Assembly: GCF_900176345.1 (NCBI RefSeq)
Contig: NZ_FWXU01000034.1
Coordinates: 1 to 40,571 of the forward strand
Source: Rhizobium sp. RU36D
Lineage (GTDB): Bacteria > Pseudomonadota > Alphaproteobacteria > Rhizobiales > Rhizobiaceae
Length of the DNA stretch: 40,571 bases
Direction: 5' to 3'
Positions within the stretch are counted from its first letter, which is position 1, and every line of letters begins with the position of its first letter. A program made the position numbers and the translations under genes. Of this stretch, positions 33,399 to 39,077 are shown piece after piece. The notes beneath the pieces are model-generated. The model was not told where the DNA came from, ran no database searches, and was given only the letters and a program-made list of their open reading frames with translations.

Positions 33399-33568
33399 CA
33401 GATGATCCTCTTTGCAAGGCGGCGGTCGATCACCGCAATCAGCCGCGCCACGCGCGTGGCGCCAAACCCGCGCTTCAGAAACCGCAGGGCAATCCGGGGA
33501 TGAAAGGGAAAGGAGGCGGCCGCAATCGCGCGGCGCACCTCGGCGGGCAGGCTGTCGAACAGCTCCAT
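33398..33568 (-). CDS. 56-aa basic protein
   Basis: The ATG overlaps the stop of the small HTH gene (TGATG), and its TGA overlaps the start of the ParB-like gene. The peptide MELFDSLPAEVRRAIA... ends with many Arg/Lys (RVARLIAVIDRRLAKRII). It is helical and basic, so it may bind DNA or RNA. The longer frame upstream in the same register has no ribosome site and lies inside the neighbour. Confidence 0.66.
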   Translation of the reverse strand: MELFDSLPAEVRRAIAAASFPFHPRIALRFLKRGFGATRVARLIAVIDRRLAKRII

Positions 33569-33759
33569 CAAGCCGCCCTCCCCACATCCATCAGCTCGCG
33601 CACTTCCGCCTCGCTGAGACCCGTGCGCCGCGCGATTTCCGAGAGAGAAAGACCGTCGCCGATCAGGACGCGGACCCGCGCCGCCTTGGAGGTGCGGATC
33701 AGATCGTCCGCTTCTTCCTCCCCGGTCGTCCAGGACGCGGCGATTGCAGGCTCTGCCAT
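33568..33759 (-). CDS. Small helix-turn-helix protein, 63 aa
   Basis: GAGG stands eight bases before the ATG. The C-terminal half (VRVLIGDGLSLSEIARRTGLSEAEVRELMDVG) is a clear helix-turn-helix of the kind in small phage regulators. The N-terminus is acidic. It lies between the CII-like gene and a 56-residue basic protein in the leftward early operon. It probably helps time early transcription, though its site is unknown. Confidence 0.7.
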   Translation of the reverse strand: MAEPAIAASWTTGEEEADDLIRTSKAARVRVLIGDGLSLSEIARRTGLSEAEVRELMDVGRAA

Positions 33760-33768
33760 TGGGCATCC

Positions 33769-34257
33769 TCAGCGCTCGGAAACGATACGCAGGCTGGCAT
33801 CGCCGCCACCACGGGCCTTGATCTGGGCCAGGCTGGCGCGAAGGTCCGATAATGCGGTTTCCAGAGATGCCGCGACCCGGTCAACGGTTGTCGCTTCCGA
33901 GGGCGATACATGCCCGTCCGAAATCACCACTGCCATGGTCCGCGCCAGTTCGGCCGCCTGAAGCATCGTCTCGGCATGCGTCGTCATGATTGAAACATCG
34001 GCCTGGCGCTCAAGATCAGGATCAGTCAGGCGCCGACCGTTGGCCTCTGCCATAACGGACGTGATCAACGGCTGGCCACAGTCCGCCTCCAGCGCACGGA
34101 CGGCACCGACGGGCATCAGGTCGGGATCGTTGGGGTTATTCCAGCGTCCCACATGGCTCTTGCTGAATCCGGTGATAGATTCGGCACGGGCAATGCCGCC
34201 GCAGCGTTCGATCAGGTCACGCTGAGCCGCCTTCATACGATAAAGAAATGCATCCAT
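33769..34257 (-). CDS. CII-like HTH regulator
   Basis: The ATG at 34257 has an ideal ribosome site (GGAGG seven bases upstream); a TTG six codons upstream is inside that site. The 162-residue protein has an N-terminal HTH (GGIARAESITGFSKSHVGRWNNPND) and MPVGAVRALEADCGQPLITSVMAEANGRR, which resembles phage CII-type regulators. The C-terminal helices may oligomerise. Two identical-arm dyads lie just upstream of the gene (34287-34330) and are candidate sites for this protein. Confidence 0.62.
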   Translation of the reverse strand: MDAFLYRMKAAQRDLIERCGGIARAESITGFSKSHVGRWNNPNDPDLMPVGAVRALEADCGQPLITSVMAEANGRRLTDPDLERQADVSIMTTHAETMLQAAELARTMAVVISDGHVSPSEATTVDRVAASLETALSDLRASLAQIKARGGGDASLRIVSER

Positions 34258-34273
34258 CTGATTTCCTCCAGAC

Positions 34274-34330
34274 AAAAAAACACACGTTCCCGCGCCGGGA
34301 ATTCGGCGTGGGGATTCCCGTAGCGGGAAT
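34274..34330. promoter_or_regulatory. Two TTCCCG-N3-CGGGAA dyads and a T-run before the CII-like gene
   Basis: TTCCCG-CGC-CGGGAA lies at 34287-34301 and TTCCCG-TAG-CGGGAA at 34315-34329 (the second with matching outer A/T). The arms are identical and the centres are 28 bp apart. This points to a dimeric regulator. On the minus strand the first dyad is also followed, after CGTGTG, by TTTTTTT (34280-34274), and CACG/CGTG can extend the stem with a bulge, so it might be an intrinsic terminator instead or as well. Confidence 0.6.
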
Positions 34331-34357
34331 GTTCAGGAAGTGAGAAGAATCAAGCCG

Positions 34358-34525
34358 TTACCAAGTCGGGGGCGGCCCACATGTCATTGTTGATGCAAGC
34401 AACGAAAAGTCAGCGCCGAGGCGGGTCCGCCTACGCAGTATCTGAGACCGCTCGCCTCGGCGCACGGCAGGCAGCGAGGAGGATGTCGCGCCAGGCCGGA
34501 AGGTATTATTTTGACCGCCTCTCAT
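34358..34525 (-). CDS. Possible 55-aa ORF coupled to the Cro-like gene
   Basis: The ATG overlaps the stop of the Cro-like gene (ATGA) and GAGG lies seven bases upstream. The peptide is basic and Ser/Arg-rich (MRGGQNNTFRPG..., then RRRTRLGADF) with no domain. The coupling supports translation, but the amino-acid make-up looks unlike a folded protein. It may be real or a chance frame before the dyads at 34287-34330. Confidence 0.35.
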   Translation of the reverse strand: MRGGQNNTFRPGATSSSLPAVRRGERSQILRRRTRLGADFSLLASTMTCGPPPTW

Positions 34526-34776
34526 GCGGCAGCCTCGTGTTGGTTCGAGGATGGCCTATCAATCCCACCCTCCGGCCAAGTCGCATTTTCTGGCCAATTG
34601 AGTGAGAACCAGCGAATCGCATCATTGAAGCGGGCAGTTGTCAGGTCGGCGCCACCCCGCAGAGCGGCCAACTTCTTGCTGTCTCCAAAAACCCGACCGC
34701 TCACGGTCTTTTCCTCCACGCCGCAGGCGCGTCCGTAGGCTTCTGAGATGAGCAACAAGTCAGCAATCTTAAACAT
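34522..34776 (-). CDS. Cro-like early regulator, 84 aa
   Basis: Divergent from the S24 repressor. The ATG at 34776 lies seven bases after a good minus-10 box and has no Shine-Dalgarno, so the message is probably leaderless. The protein starts MFKIADLLLISEAYGRACGVEEKTV, which can form a helix-turn-helix, and continues with FNDAIRWFSLNWPEN. Size and position fit a Cro equivalent. A longer frame to 34863 would run through the operators and is rejected. Confidence 0.76.
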   Translation of the reverse strand: MFKIADLLLISEAYGRACGVEEKTVSGRVFGDSKKLAALRGGADLTTARFNDAIRWFSLNWPENATWPEGGIDRPSSNQHEAAA

Positions 34777-34782
34777 GCGCGG

Positions 34783-34811
34783 AATATCGGTTAAAAAACC
34801 GAATTTGGCAA
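34783..34811 (-). promoter_or_regulatory. Leftward early promoter (PR/PL-like), minus-35 TTGCCA, minus-10 GATATT
   Basis: TTGCCA (34811-34806) and GATATT (34788-34783) are 17 bp apart on the minus strand. Operator O1 fills the spacer and reaches one base into the minus-10 box, so bound repressor would block RNA polymerase. The expected start point is the A of the Cro-like ATG. Confidence 0.75.
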
Positions 34812-34859
34812 CGGTTTTATTACCGATATCAAAGTTTCTGCAATCTGGTAAAAATACCG
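34788..34859. promoter_or_regulatory. Operator cluster 1: three CGGT-N6-ACCG sites
   Basis: O1 at 34788-34801 (N6 TAAAAA), O2 at 34812-34825 (TTTATT) and O3 at 34846-34859 (TGGT variant, AAAAAT). O3 ends two bases before the repressor ATG. Together with the second cluster these six sites share the arm CGGT/ACCG and an A/T-rich centre. They are the likely binding sites of the S24 repressor and of the Cro-like protein. The layout parallels lambda OR. Confidence 0.83.
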
Positions 34860-34861
34860 AC
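34826..34861 (+). promoter_or_regulatory. Weak repressor-maintenance promoter (PRM-like), tentative
   Basis: The repressor ATG at 34862 has no ribosome site. If the message is leaderless, the minus-10 is AAAAAT (34850-34855) and the minus-35 the poor TATCAA near 34827-34832. O2 ends at 34825, right next to that minus-35, which is where a repressor dimer could activate a weak promoter, as in lambda. O3 overlaps the start and could shut it off. Confidence 0.4.
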
Positions 34862-35578
34862 ATGGAAACAACGCTTTATACGAGAATTAAGGAACGCCTC
34901 GATGCACTCGGCATGACCGAGAGCGCCGCTGCTGCAAAGGCTACTTTGGGAATAGATGCGATCCGAAACCTTCGACGTCGACACGACGCGGGGGAGCTGT
35001 CAGCAAGCATGTCTACAAAGTCTCTGGAAAAACTGGCGCCGGTTCTGCAGGTTTCTGTTGAGTGGCTACTCCACGGCGACAAATCTAGTGGGTTTGAAAG
35101 CTCTTCGACGATAGGCCGCATACCATCAGCCAACGCAAGCTTCCCACCTCGCTACCAATCCTTTGACCGAACGTCATCGGTCCCGCTACTAGGTCAAGCA
35201 GCGACCGGCCCGAACGGAATGTTCGTCCTTAACGGAGCTGAAGTAGGCAGGCTGTTCACACCGCCAATGTTGGAGGGTGTCGCCGGTGCATATGGCGTTC
35301 GCGTGTTCGGAACATCGATGGTCCCACGTTACGTCGCAGGGGAAACAGTTTGGATCAACCCACACGAACCGGTGCGACAAGGCGATGATGTTGTGGTGCA
35401 AATACTTACGGACGTTGAGAACGAACGACAAAGCTACATAAAGCAGTTTGTCTCGCAGTCATCCAAAGTAACGCGCCTTCTCCAGCACAATCCTGAAGAA
35501 GGCGAGGAGAAAGAACTGATATTTCCCACCGATCGCGTGTTCTCAGTTCACAAGATCGTCTTTCACGCGACCATATGA
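34862..35578 (+). CDS. S24-family prophage repressor (CI-like)
   Basis: A 238-residue protein. Residues 1-75 are the HTH domain (ESAAAAKATLGIDAIRNLRRRH; LEKLAPVLQVSVEWLLHG). Residues about 107-238 are a LexA/S24 peptidase domain with the likely nucleophile S152 (FGTSMVPRY) and lysine K194 (SYIKQFV). The hinge reads VPLLGQAATGP, with Ala-Thr-Gly where Ala-Gly is usual at the cleavage site, so self-cleavage may be weak or absent. The ATG has no Shine-Dalgarno. It should bind the CGGT-N6-ACCG operators. Its 3' end overlaps the LexA-controlled gene on the other strand. Confidence 0.94.
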   Translation: METTLYTRIKERLDALGMTESAAAAKATLGIDAIRNLRRRHDAGELSASMSTKSLEKLAPVLQVSVEWLLHGDKSSGFESSSTIGRIPSANASFPPRYQSFDRTSSVPLLGQAATGPNGMFVLNGAEVGRLFTPPMLEGVAGAYGVRVFGTSMVPRYVAGETVWINPHEPVRQGDDVVVQILTDVENERQSYIKQFVSQSSKVTRLLQHNPEEGEEKELIFPTDRVFSVHKIVFHATI

Positions 35579-35827
35579 CGAATCATCGAGCCAGGTGGGC
35601 CGGATCGTCAAATTCCTGAAAGCCGGCGCCAGTGGTGGGCATTCGGCGCAGCGGAAACGCTGACAAAGCTCTTGATATGTCTGAACCCCTTTGCGAGATG
35701 CCATCATTATTTCAGGCATGCGCAGGACACTAGACCTCCCACAATCGTCGCAGGCCACATAGACGCTGGTGAGCTCGACGACCAGCCTCCGCGATTCGGG
35801 ATGATTGACGGGAGCGCTGCAAAACAT
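35543..35827 (-). CDS. LexA-controlled zinc-ribbon protein, convergent with the repressor
   Basis: A 94-residue protein with an excellent ribosome site (AGGAGG, five bases before the ATG). It has C26-x2-C29 and C60-x2-C63 (plus C55), so it should fold around a zinc. A LexA box lies 16-30 bases upstream of the start. The gene runs towards the repressor and its last 36 bases overlap the repressor's 3' end. I know no function for it. By position and control it could be an SOS-made antirepressor, or its transcription could silence the repressor gene. Confidence 0.82.
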   Translation of the reverse strand: MFCSAPVNHPESRRLVVELTSVYVACDDCGRSSVLRMPEIMMASRKGVQTYQELCQRFRCAECPPLAPAFRNLTIRPTWLDDSSYGRVKDDLVN

Positions 35828-35842
35828 AATACCCTCCTGTAT

Positions 35843-35857
35843 GTTCCTGATACGTTC
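35843..35857. promoter_or_regulatory. LexA (SOS) box GTTC-CTGATAC-GTTC
   Basis: This is a perfect match to the alphaproteobacterial LexA site, the direct repeat GTTC-N7-GTTC. It overlaps a plausible minus-10 (TATCAG on the minus strand) of the zinc-ribbon gene. Host LexA should repress the gene, and DNA damage should release it. No other LexA box near a gene start was seen in the window by eye. Confidence 0.87.
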
Positions 35858-35937
35858 TCACTTTTTAAAACCATAAGGCGGCAAAGAGTCCAGAGTGATT
35901 CGGCGGCAGAACCAAAAAAGTTGCGCAGATGCGAATT

Positions 35938-36011
35938 CGGTTAATTTACCGACCGCATCTTGCATATCGGTTTTATTACCGGTATGTGTTTCGCAATCGG
36001 TAATTTCACCG
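35938..36011. promoter_or_regulatory. Operator cluster 2: three CGGT-N6-ACCG sites at 30-bp spacing
   Basis: Sites at 35938-35951 (N6 TAATTT), 35968-35981 (TTTATT) and 35998-36011 (AATTTC). Starts are exactly 30 bp apart, close to three helical turns, so bound dimers would lie on one face. The middle site is identical to O2 of cluster 1. They lie directly in front of the rightward early operon and place it under the same repressor. Confidence 0.85.
35960..35988 (+). promoter_or_regulatory. Rightward early promoter, minus-35 TTGCAT, minus-10 TATGTG
   Basis: TTGCAT (35960-35965) and TATGTG (35983-35988) are 17 bp apart, with the middle operator of cluster 2 inside the spacer, the same layout as the leftward promoter. 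The minus-10 is only a partial match to consensus. Transcription would start near 35995 and run into the 60-residue gene at 36030. Confidence 0.6.
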
Positions 36012-36029
36012 AGGCGAAGGAGCGCTCAC

Positions 36030-36212
36030 ATGCACAAGTCCGACAAGAAAGCACAGACCGAAATCGTCAACGCCATGGTCAACCTCTACCTTGAGCGTGG
36101 CGCCATGACCGATACCGATCTCATCCGCGCCGGCTTCAGCCAGGAACAGGTCAATACCTGCGCCCCACTGGCCGCCGCCCGCATTCGCGAGACCGAGGCG
36201 ATCGCTGCCTGA
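36030..36212 (+). CDS. 60-aa helical protein, first gene of the rightward operon
   Basis: AGGAG stands eight bases before the ATG at 36030. The protein (HKSDKKAQTEIVNAMVNLY, then DTDLIRAGFSQEQVN) is helical and charged, possibly a short HTH. It is the first product made from the repressor-controlled rightward promoter, so an early regulatory or host-takeover role is likely. No family is recognised. Confidence 0.7.
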   Translation: MHKSDKKAQTEIVNAMVNLYLERGAMTDTDLIRAGFSQEQVNTCAPLAAARIRETEAIAA

Positions 36213-36237
36213 CCCCACCTACGATCCGCTTTGGTGC

Positions 36238-36279
36238 CCGGCTCCCTTACCACTTGCCCCGCCCGGCGAAGGGAGCCGG
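36238..36279 (+). other. 11-bp perfect hairpin in the leader of the XRE gene
   Basis: CCGGCTCCCTT (36238-36248) and AAGGGAGCCGG (36269-36279) form a perfect 11-bp stem around a 20-base loop, in the 96-base spacer between the first gene and the XRE gene. No T-run follows, so it is not a standard terminator. It may control translation of the XRE gene or be a processing site. Confidence 0.55.
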
Positions 36280-36308
36280 CATCCCAACCGGATGAAAGGT
36301 AACCTCCC

Positions 36309-36683
36309 ATGACCCGCAAAGAATTAACCGGTCCGATCGACCGGGCAGCAGGCGCGCGCCTATGCGCCATCCGCAAGGCACGCAACGTCAGCCAGGAAAA
36401 GCTGGGCGCCGAAATCGGCGTCACCTTCCAGCAGGTGCAGAAATACGAGAAGGGCACGAACCGGATCTCCATCTCGACGCTTATCCTCATCAGCAAGGCA
36501 CTCGCCTGCCACCCCATGGATATCATCGGCGAGGCCGAGGACATGCCGCAGCGCCTGTCGCTGGACACGCTGCTTGCGGAAAAGAAGGAGGCGGATGCGA
36601 GGCTCGCCCATATCGCCAGCCTTGCCAGCCGCCGGCCGTCCACCGCGTCATCCGTCTCACCAACAGCCGGAGTCGCCCAATGA
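36309..36683 (+). CDS. XRE-family transcription regulator
   Basis: A 124-residue protein with a clear HTH at residues 16-70 (RLCAIRKARNVSQEKLGAEI, GVTFQQVQKYEKGTNRIS), very like the rhizobial XRE regulators that bind their own promoters. The C-terminal part is a charged helix and a Ser/Ala-rich tail. An AAAGG ribosome site lies nine bases before the ATG. Its stop overlaps the next start (ATGA). Confidence 0.9.
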   Translation: MTRKELTGPIDRAAGARLCAIRKARNVSQEKLGAEIGVTFQQVQKYEKGTNRISISTLILISKALACHPMDIIGEAEDMPQRLSLDTLLAEKKEADARLAHIASLASRRPSTASSVSPTAGVAQ

Positions 36684-37474
36684 GCAGCGATCGGGAATTC
36701 TATCTGGGCTGGTTTCACGCCCGCTATCTCTGGCCGTTGCGCACCTTCGTCGACCACGCCCGCCTCGTCCATCTCCTGCAGTTCCTGGATGGCATCATTG
36801 TTCTGGAGCCCTGCAGTTCAGGCGGCGCCTATGTTGTCGCCATCACCGGCCATGCCATGGTGGTGATCCACGATAGCGACGCCTCGATATCAGTTCCATG
36901 CACGCTCGACATTCCGGACGCTGCATTCGAAGCCGCCAAGCCCGCCGTTGGACCGCTGATGGACTATTGCGGACAGAGCTATCGTCCGGACCCGCCCGAC
37001 TGGATGCAGCCGGGCCGCGTCTATGTCTACACGGCCGGGATCCACATCATCCCTGCCATGCGCCACCCCGTGTGGGCAGAGGAAGAGAACGAATTCCAGC
37101 CGTGCTTCTACGCCCGTACGGCAAGCGTTAGCGAGCATAACCGGGGCCTGGATTTCCGGATGACGAAGGGCAGGCCGCTGGATTGGCGCGCCTTCCTGAA
37201 ATCCACGCTTGAGTTGCCGGATGCCGCGAAGGCGACGACGCGCTTCGATCCGCACATACCCGCGCTGTTTGCACCGCTTCTGGAGATGCTTCGATCTACC
37301 GCCGATACCCCGCCTGCGATCATGTCACACACCACGAAGACCCACCCTTCAGGACAAAACCCGGTCATCCTGCAGATATCGGGACATCCGGAAGTCCTTG
37401 GCGTCTGGGTAGGATCGGCAGAGGCGGAGCCATCTCCGATCCCGGCGCACTTCACGGCCGAGGCGAGCACATGA
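36680..37474 (+). CDS. Divergent sliding-clamp-like protein (tentative)
   Basis: The start overlaps the XRE stop (ATGA). The 264-residue protein has GGAYVVAITGHAMVVIHD (residues 48-65), which resembles the VxATDGHRLA segment of DNA polymerase III beta clamps, followed by LDIPDAAFEAAKP. Near the C-terminus PVILQISGHPEVLGVWVG (228-245) resembles the last clamp strands. It is shorter than a bacterial clamp (about 370) and would need confirmation by structure. A phage processivity factor is a reasonable guess. Confidence 0.62.
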   Translation: MSSDREFYLGWFHARYLWPLRTFVDHARLVHLLQFLDGIIVLEPCSSGGAYVVAITGHAMVVIHDSDASISVPCTLDIPDAAFEAAKPAVGPLMDYCGQSYRPDPPDWMQPGRVYVYTAGIHIIPAMRHPVWAEEENEFQPCFYARTASVSEHNRGLDFRMTKGRPLDWRAFLKSTLELPDAAKATTRFDPHIPALFAPLLEMLRSTADTPPAIMSHTTKTHPSGQNPVILQISGHPEVLGVWVGSAEAEPSPIPAHFTAEAST

Positions 37475-37749
37475 ACCCTTGTCACCGGACCCCACCCAAC
37501 AACGCGAAGCTGCCCGACGATCTCGGTCTCGCCCGCCTGGCCGCTGCAGGCTTCAGCCGCCGCGAAATCGCCGAGCACTACGGCGTGCGTCAACAGTCGG
37601 TGCGCGACCGCTTCTCTGCGATCGGCATCAAGGTCGCGCTCGACATTCACCGCGCACGCCCGAGCGACACTCGCAAGGTGATTAAGGCGGGACCGACAGG
37701 CCCGATCTCTCTCCCTGCCCTCAGTTTTCTGGAGAAGAGCAATGGCTGA
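37471..37749 (+). CDS. Small HTH protein, 92 aa
   Basis: The ATG overlaps the previous stop (ATGA). Residues 18-50 (LGLARLAAAGFSRREIAEHY, GVRQQSVRDRFSAIGI) form a helix-turn-helix of the resolvase/sigma-70 region 4 type. The N-terminus is Pro/Asn-rich. It is probably a regulator in the rightward early operon. The start of the next gene overlaps its end by eight bases. Confidence 0.72.
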   Translation: MNPCHRTPPNNAKLPDDLGLARLAAAGFSRREIAEHYGVRQQSVRDRFSAIGIKVALDIHRARPSDTRKVIKAGPTGPISLPALSFLEKSNG

Positions 37750-38644
37750 GAACTCCGCGATTTCTTGGACCCGGCACACTTGGAACCCATGGATGGGCTG
37801 CACCAAAGTAAGCCCGGCATGCGACGGATGTTACGCCGAAGCACTCATGGATAAGCGCTACGCCAAGGTCCGATGGGGCAACTTTCCCCGCGCCCGCACC
37901 GGTGCGAAGACCTGGAATGACCCGCACCGCTGGAACAAGCAGGCCGTGGTCGATGGCGACCGTCCTTTCGTGTTCTGCGCAAGTCTCGCCGACATCTTCG
38001 ACAACCAGGTGCCGACTCAATGGCGCACTGACGCCTTTGAGGTGATGCGAAATACGCCGCGGTTGGTCTACCTGCTGTTAACCAAGCGACCGCAGAACAT
38101 CGTTAGGCTGTCGATGGAAGCTGGCGGCCTGCCGGTCAACGCGGCGCTCGGCACGACATGCGAGGACCAGCCGCGGGCCGATAAGAACTTGCCGGCTCTG
38201 TTGAGCGCCCACGACCGCGTCAACTCTCTCTTCACATTCCTCTCTTGCGAACCACTGCTTGGCCCGATTGACCTATCGCAGTTCGACAGCTTTCCCGACT
38301 GGGTCATCGCAGGTGGCGAGACAGACCAAGGCGAACACAAGGCACGCCCTACGCATCCGGATTGGTTGCGCGATCTGCGTGATGCCTGCGCTCAGGTCGG
38401 CGTTCCTTTCCATCTGAAGCAATGGGGCGAATGGACGCCTGGAGAGAACGTGCCGCACACAGTTCGCGGTCGCAGACCATCGGCCCATTTCTTCGACGGT
38501 GAGTGGGACATTGGATCGACTGACATGAGCGATCCGGAAGATGGGTGGATGGACGAACCCGACGTCTACAGGGTCGGCAAGAAACTCAGCGGCCGCATGC
38601 TCGATGGCGTCACCCACGACGCGTTTCCACAGGTGCCGGCATGA
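37742..38644 (+). CDS. DUF5131 (phage Gp37/Gp68) protein, radical-SAM-like Cys motif
   Basis: A 300-residue member of the Gp37/Gp68 family. The N-terminus ISWTRHTWNPWMGCTKVSPACDGCYAEALM carries C20-x6-C27-x2-C30, a three-cysteine set that could bind an Fe-S cluster as in radical-SAM enzymes. Later landmarks are VFCASLADIFD, LVYLLLTKRPQNI, SCEPLLGPIDL, WVIAGGETD and PFHLKQWGEW. These fit a TIM-barrel-type enzyme. The substrate is not known. It starts eight bases before the previous stop. Confidence 0.9.
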   Translation: MAENSAISWTRHTWNPWMGCTKVSPACDGCYAEALMDKRYAKVRWGNFPRARTGAKTWNDPHRWNKQAVVDGDRPFVFCASLADIFDNQVPTQWRTDAFEVMRNTPRLVYLLLTKRPQNIVRLSMEAGGLPVNAALGTTCEDQPRADKNLPALLSAHDRVNSLFTFLSCEPLLGPIDLSQFDSFPDWVIAGGETDQGEHKARPTHPDWLRDLRDACAQVGVPFHLKQWGEWTPGENVPHTVRGRRPSAHFFDGEWDIGSTDMSDPEDGWMDEPDVYRVGKKLSGRMLDGVTHDAFPQVPA

Positions 38645-38844
38645 GCATCGTCCGCCATGAAGGCAGGATGCAGGTCACCTGCGACAGCTGCCCCGCCACC
38701 TACCGCCGCACCTATAAGGTCGAGGATTTCGACGTTCTGATTGCCGACATCACGTCGGAGGAATGGAAGAAGTTCAAGCAGGAGGGCCAGTGGCGCCACC
38801 GCTGCCCCGATTGCAGCAAGAGCGTGGAAAGGCGGCTCGTATGA
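38641..38844 (+). CDS. Small zinc-ribbon protein, 67 aa
   Basis: The ATG overlaps the DUF5131 stop (ATGA). C14-x2-C17 and C55-x2-C58 form a zinc ribbon around a helical middle (DVLIADITSEEWKKFKQEG). Such small phage proteins often bind DNA or other proteins. It might assist the DUF5131 protein, since the two are translationally coupled. Confidence 0.72.
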   Translation: MSIVRHEGRMQVTCDSCPATYRRTYKVEDFDVLIADITSEEWKKFKQEGQWRHRCPDCSKSVERRLV

Positions 38845-39077
38845 CGACAATCAGCCCCGCCACTCCCGCCGCCATCGTCGCGGCCCTTGCCGCAGCGCAG
38901 GTCAAGCTGCCCTTGCGCATGTCCGAACAGGATACCGGCGTCATCCTGGATGACGACGGCCACGACATCATCACCATCGACTCGAACGGCAAGCGCGAAG
39001 ATGACCAGGTCGACATCATCGCCATGCTGGTCGTCAGCGCCATCAATCACCTCGCAGCTCCGGAGCCTCAGACATGA
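38841..39077 (+). CDS. Hypothetical acidic protein, 78 aa
   Basis: The ATG overlaps the zinc-ribbon stop (ATGA). The protein has an Ala-rich helix at the start, then an acidic stretch (DDDGHDIITIDSNGKREDDQVD) and a hydrophobic helix near the end (IIAMLVVSAINHL). No family is recognised. It is part of the coupled early operon. Confidence 0.66.
   Translation: MTTISPATPAAIVAALAAAQVKLPLRMSEQDTGVILDDDGHDIITIDSNGKREDDQVDIIAMLVVSAINHLAAPEPQT

Noticed and set aside
34381..34738. Two plus-strand frames of about 75 codons opposite the Cro-like gene
   Set aside because: No ribosome sites, composition unlike proteins, and they oppose the leftward early transcript.
34748..34861. Upstream in-frame ATG for the repressor
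   Set aside because: The added 38 residues come from operator DNA and the start of the Cro-like gene; the HTH domain begins right after the ATG at 34862.
34777..34863. Upstream extension of the Cro-like gene to an ATG at 34863
   Set aside because: It would translate through the operators and the promoter that drives the gene.
36362..36679. Upstream extension of the clamp-like frame into the XRE gene
   Set aside because: The ATG at 36680 on the XRE stop is a better start; the extension is out-of-frame XRE sequence.
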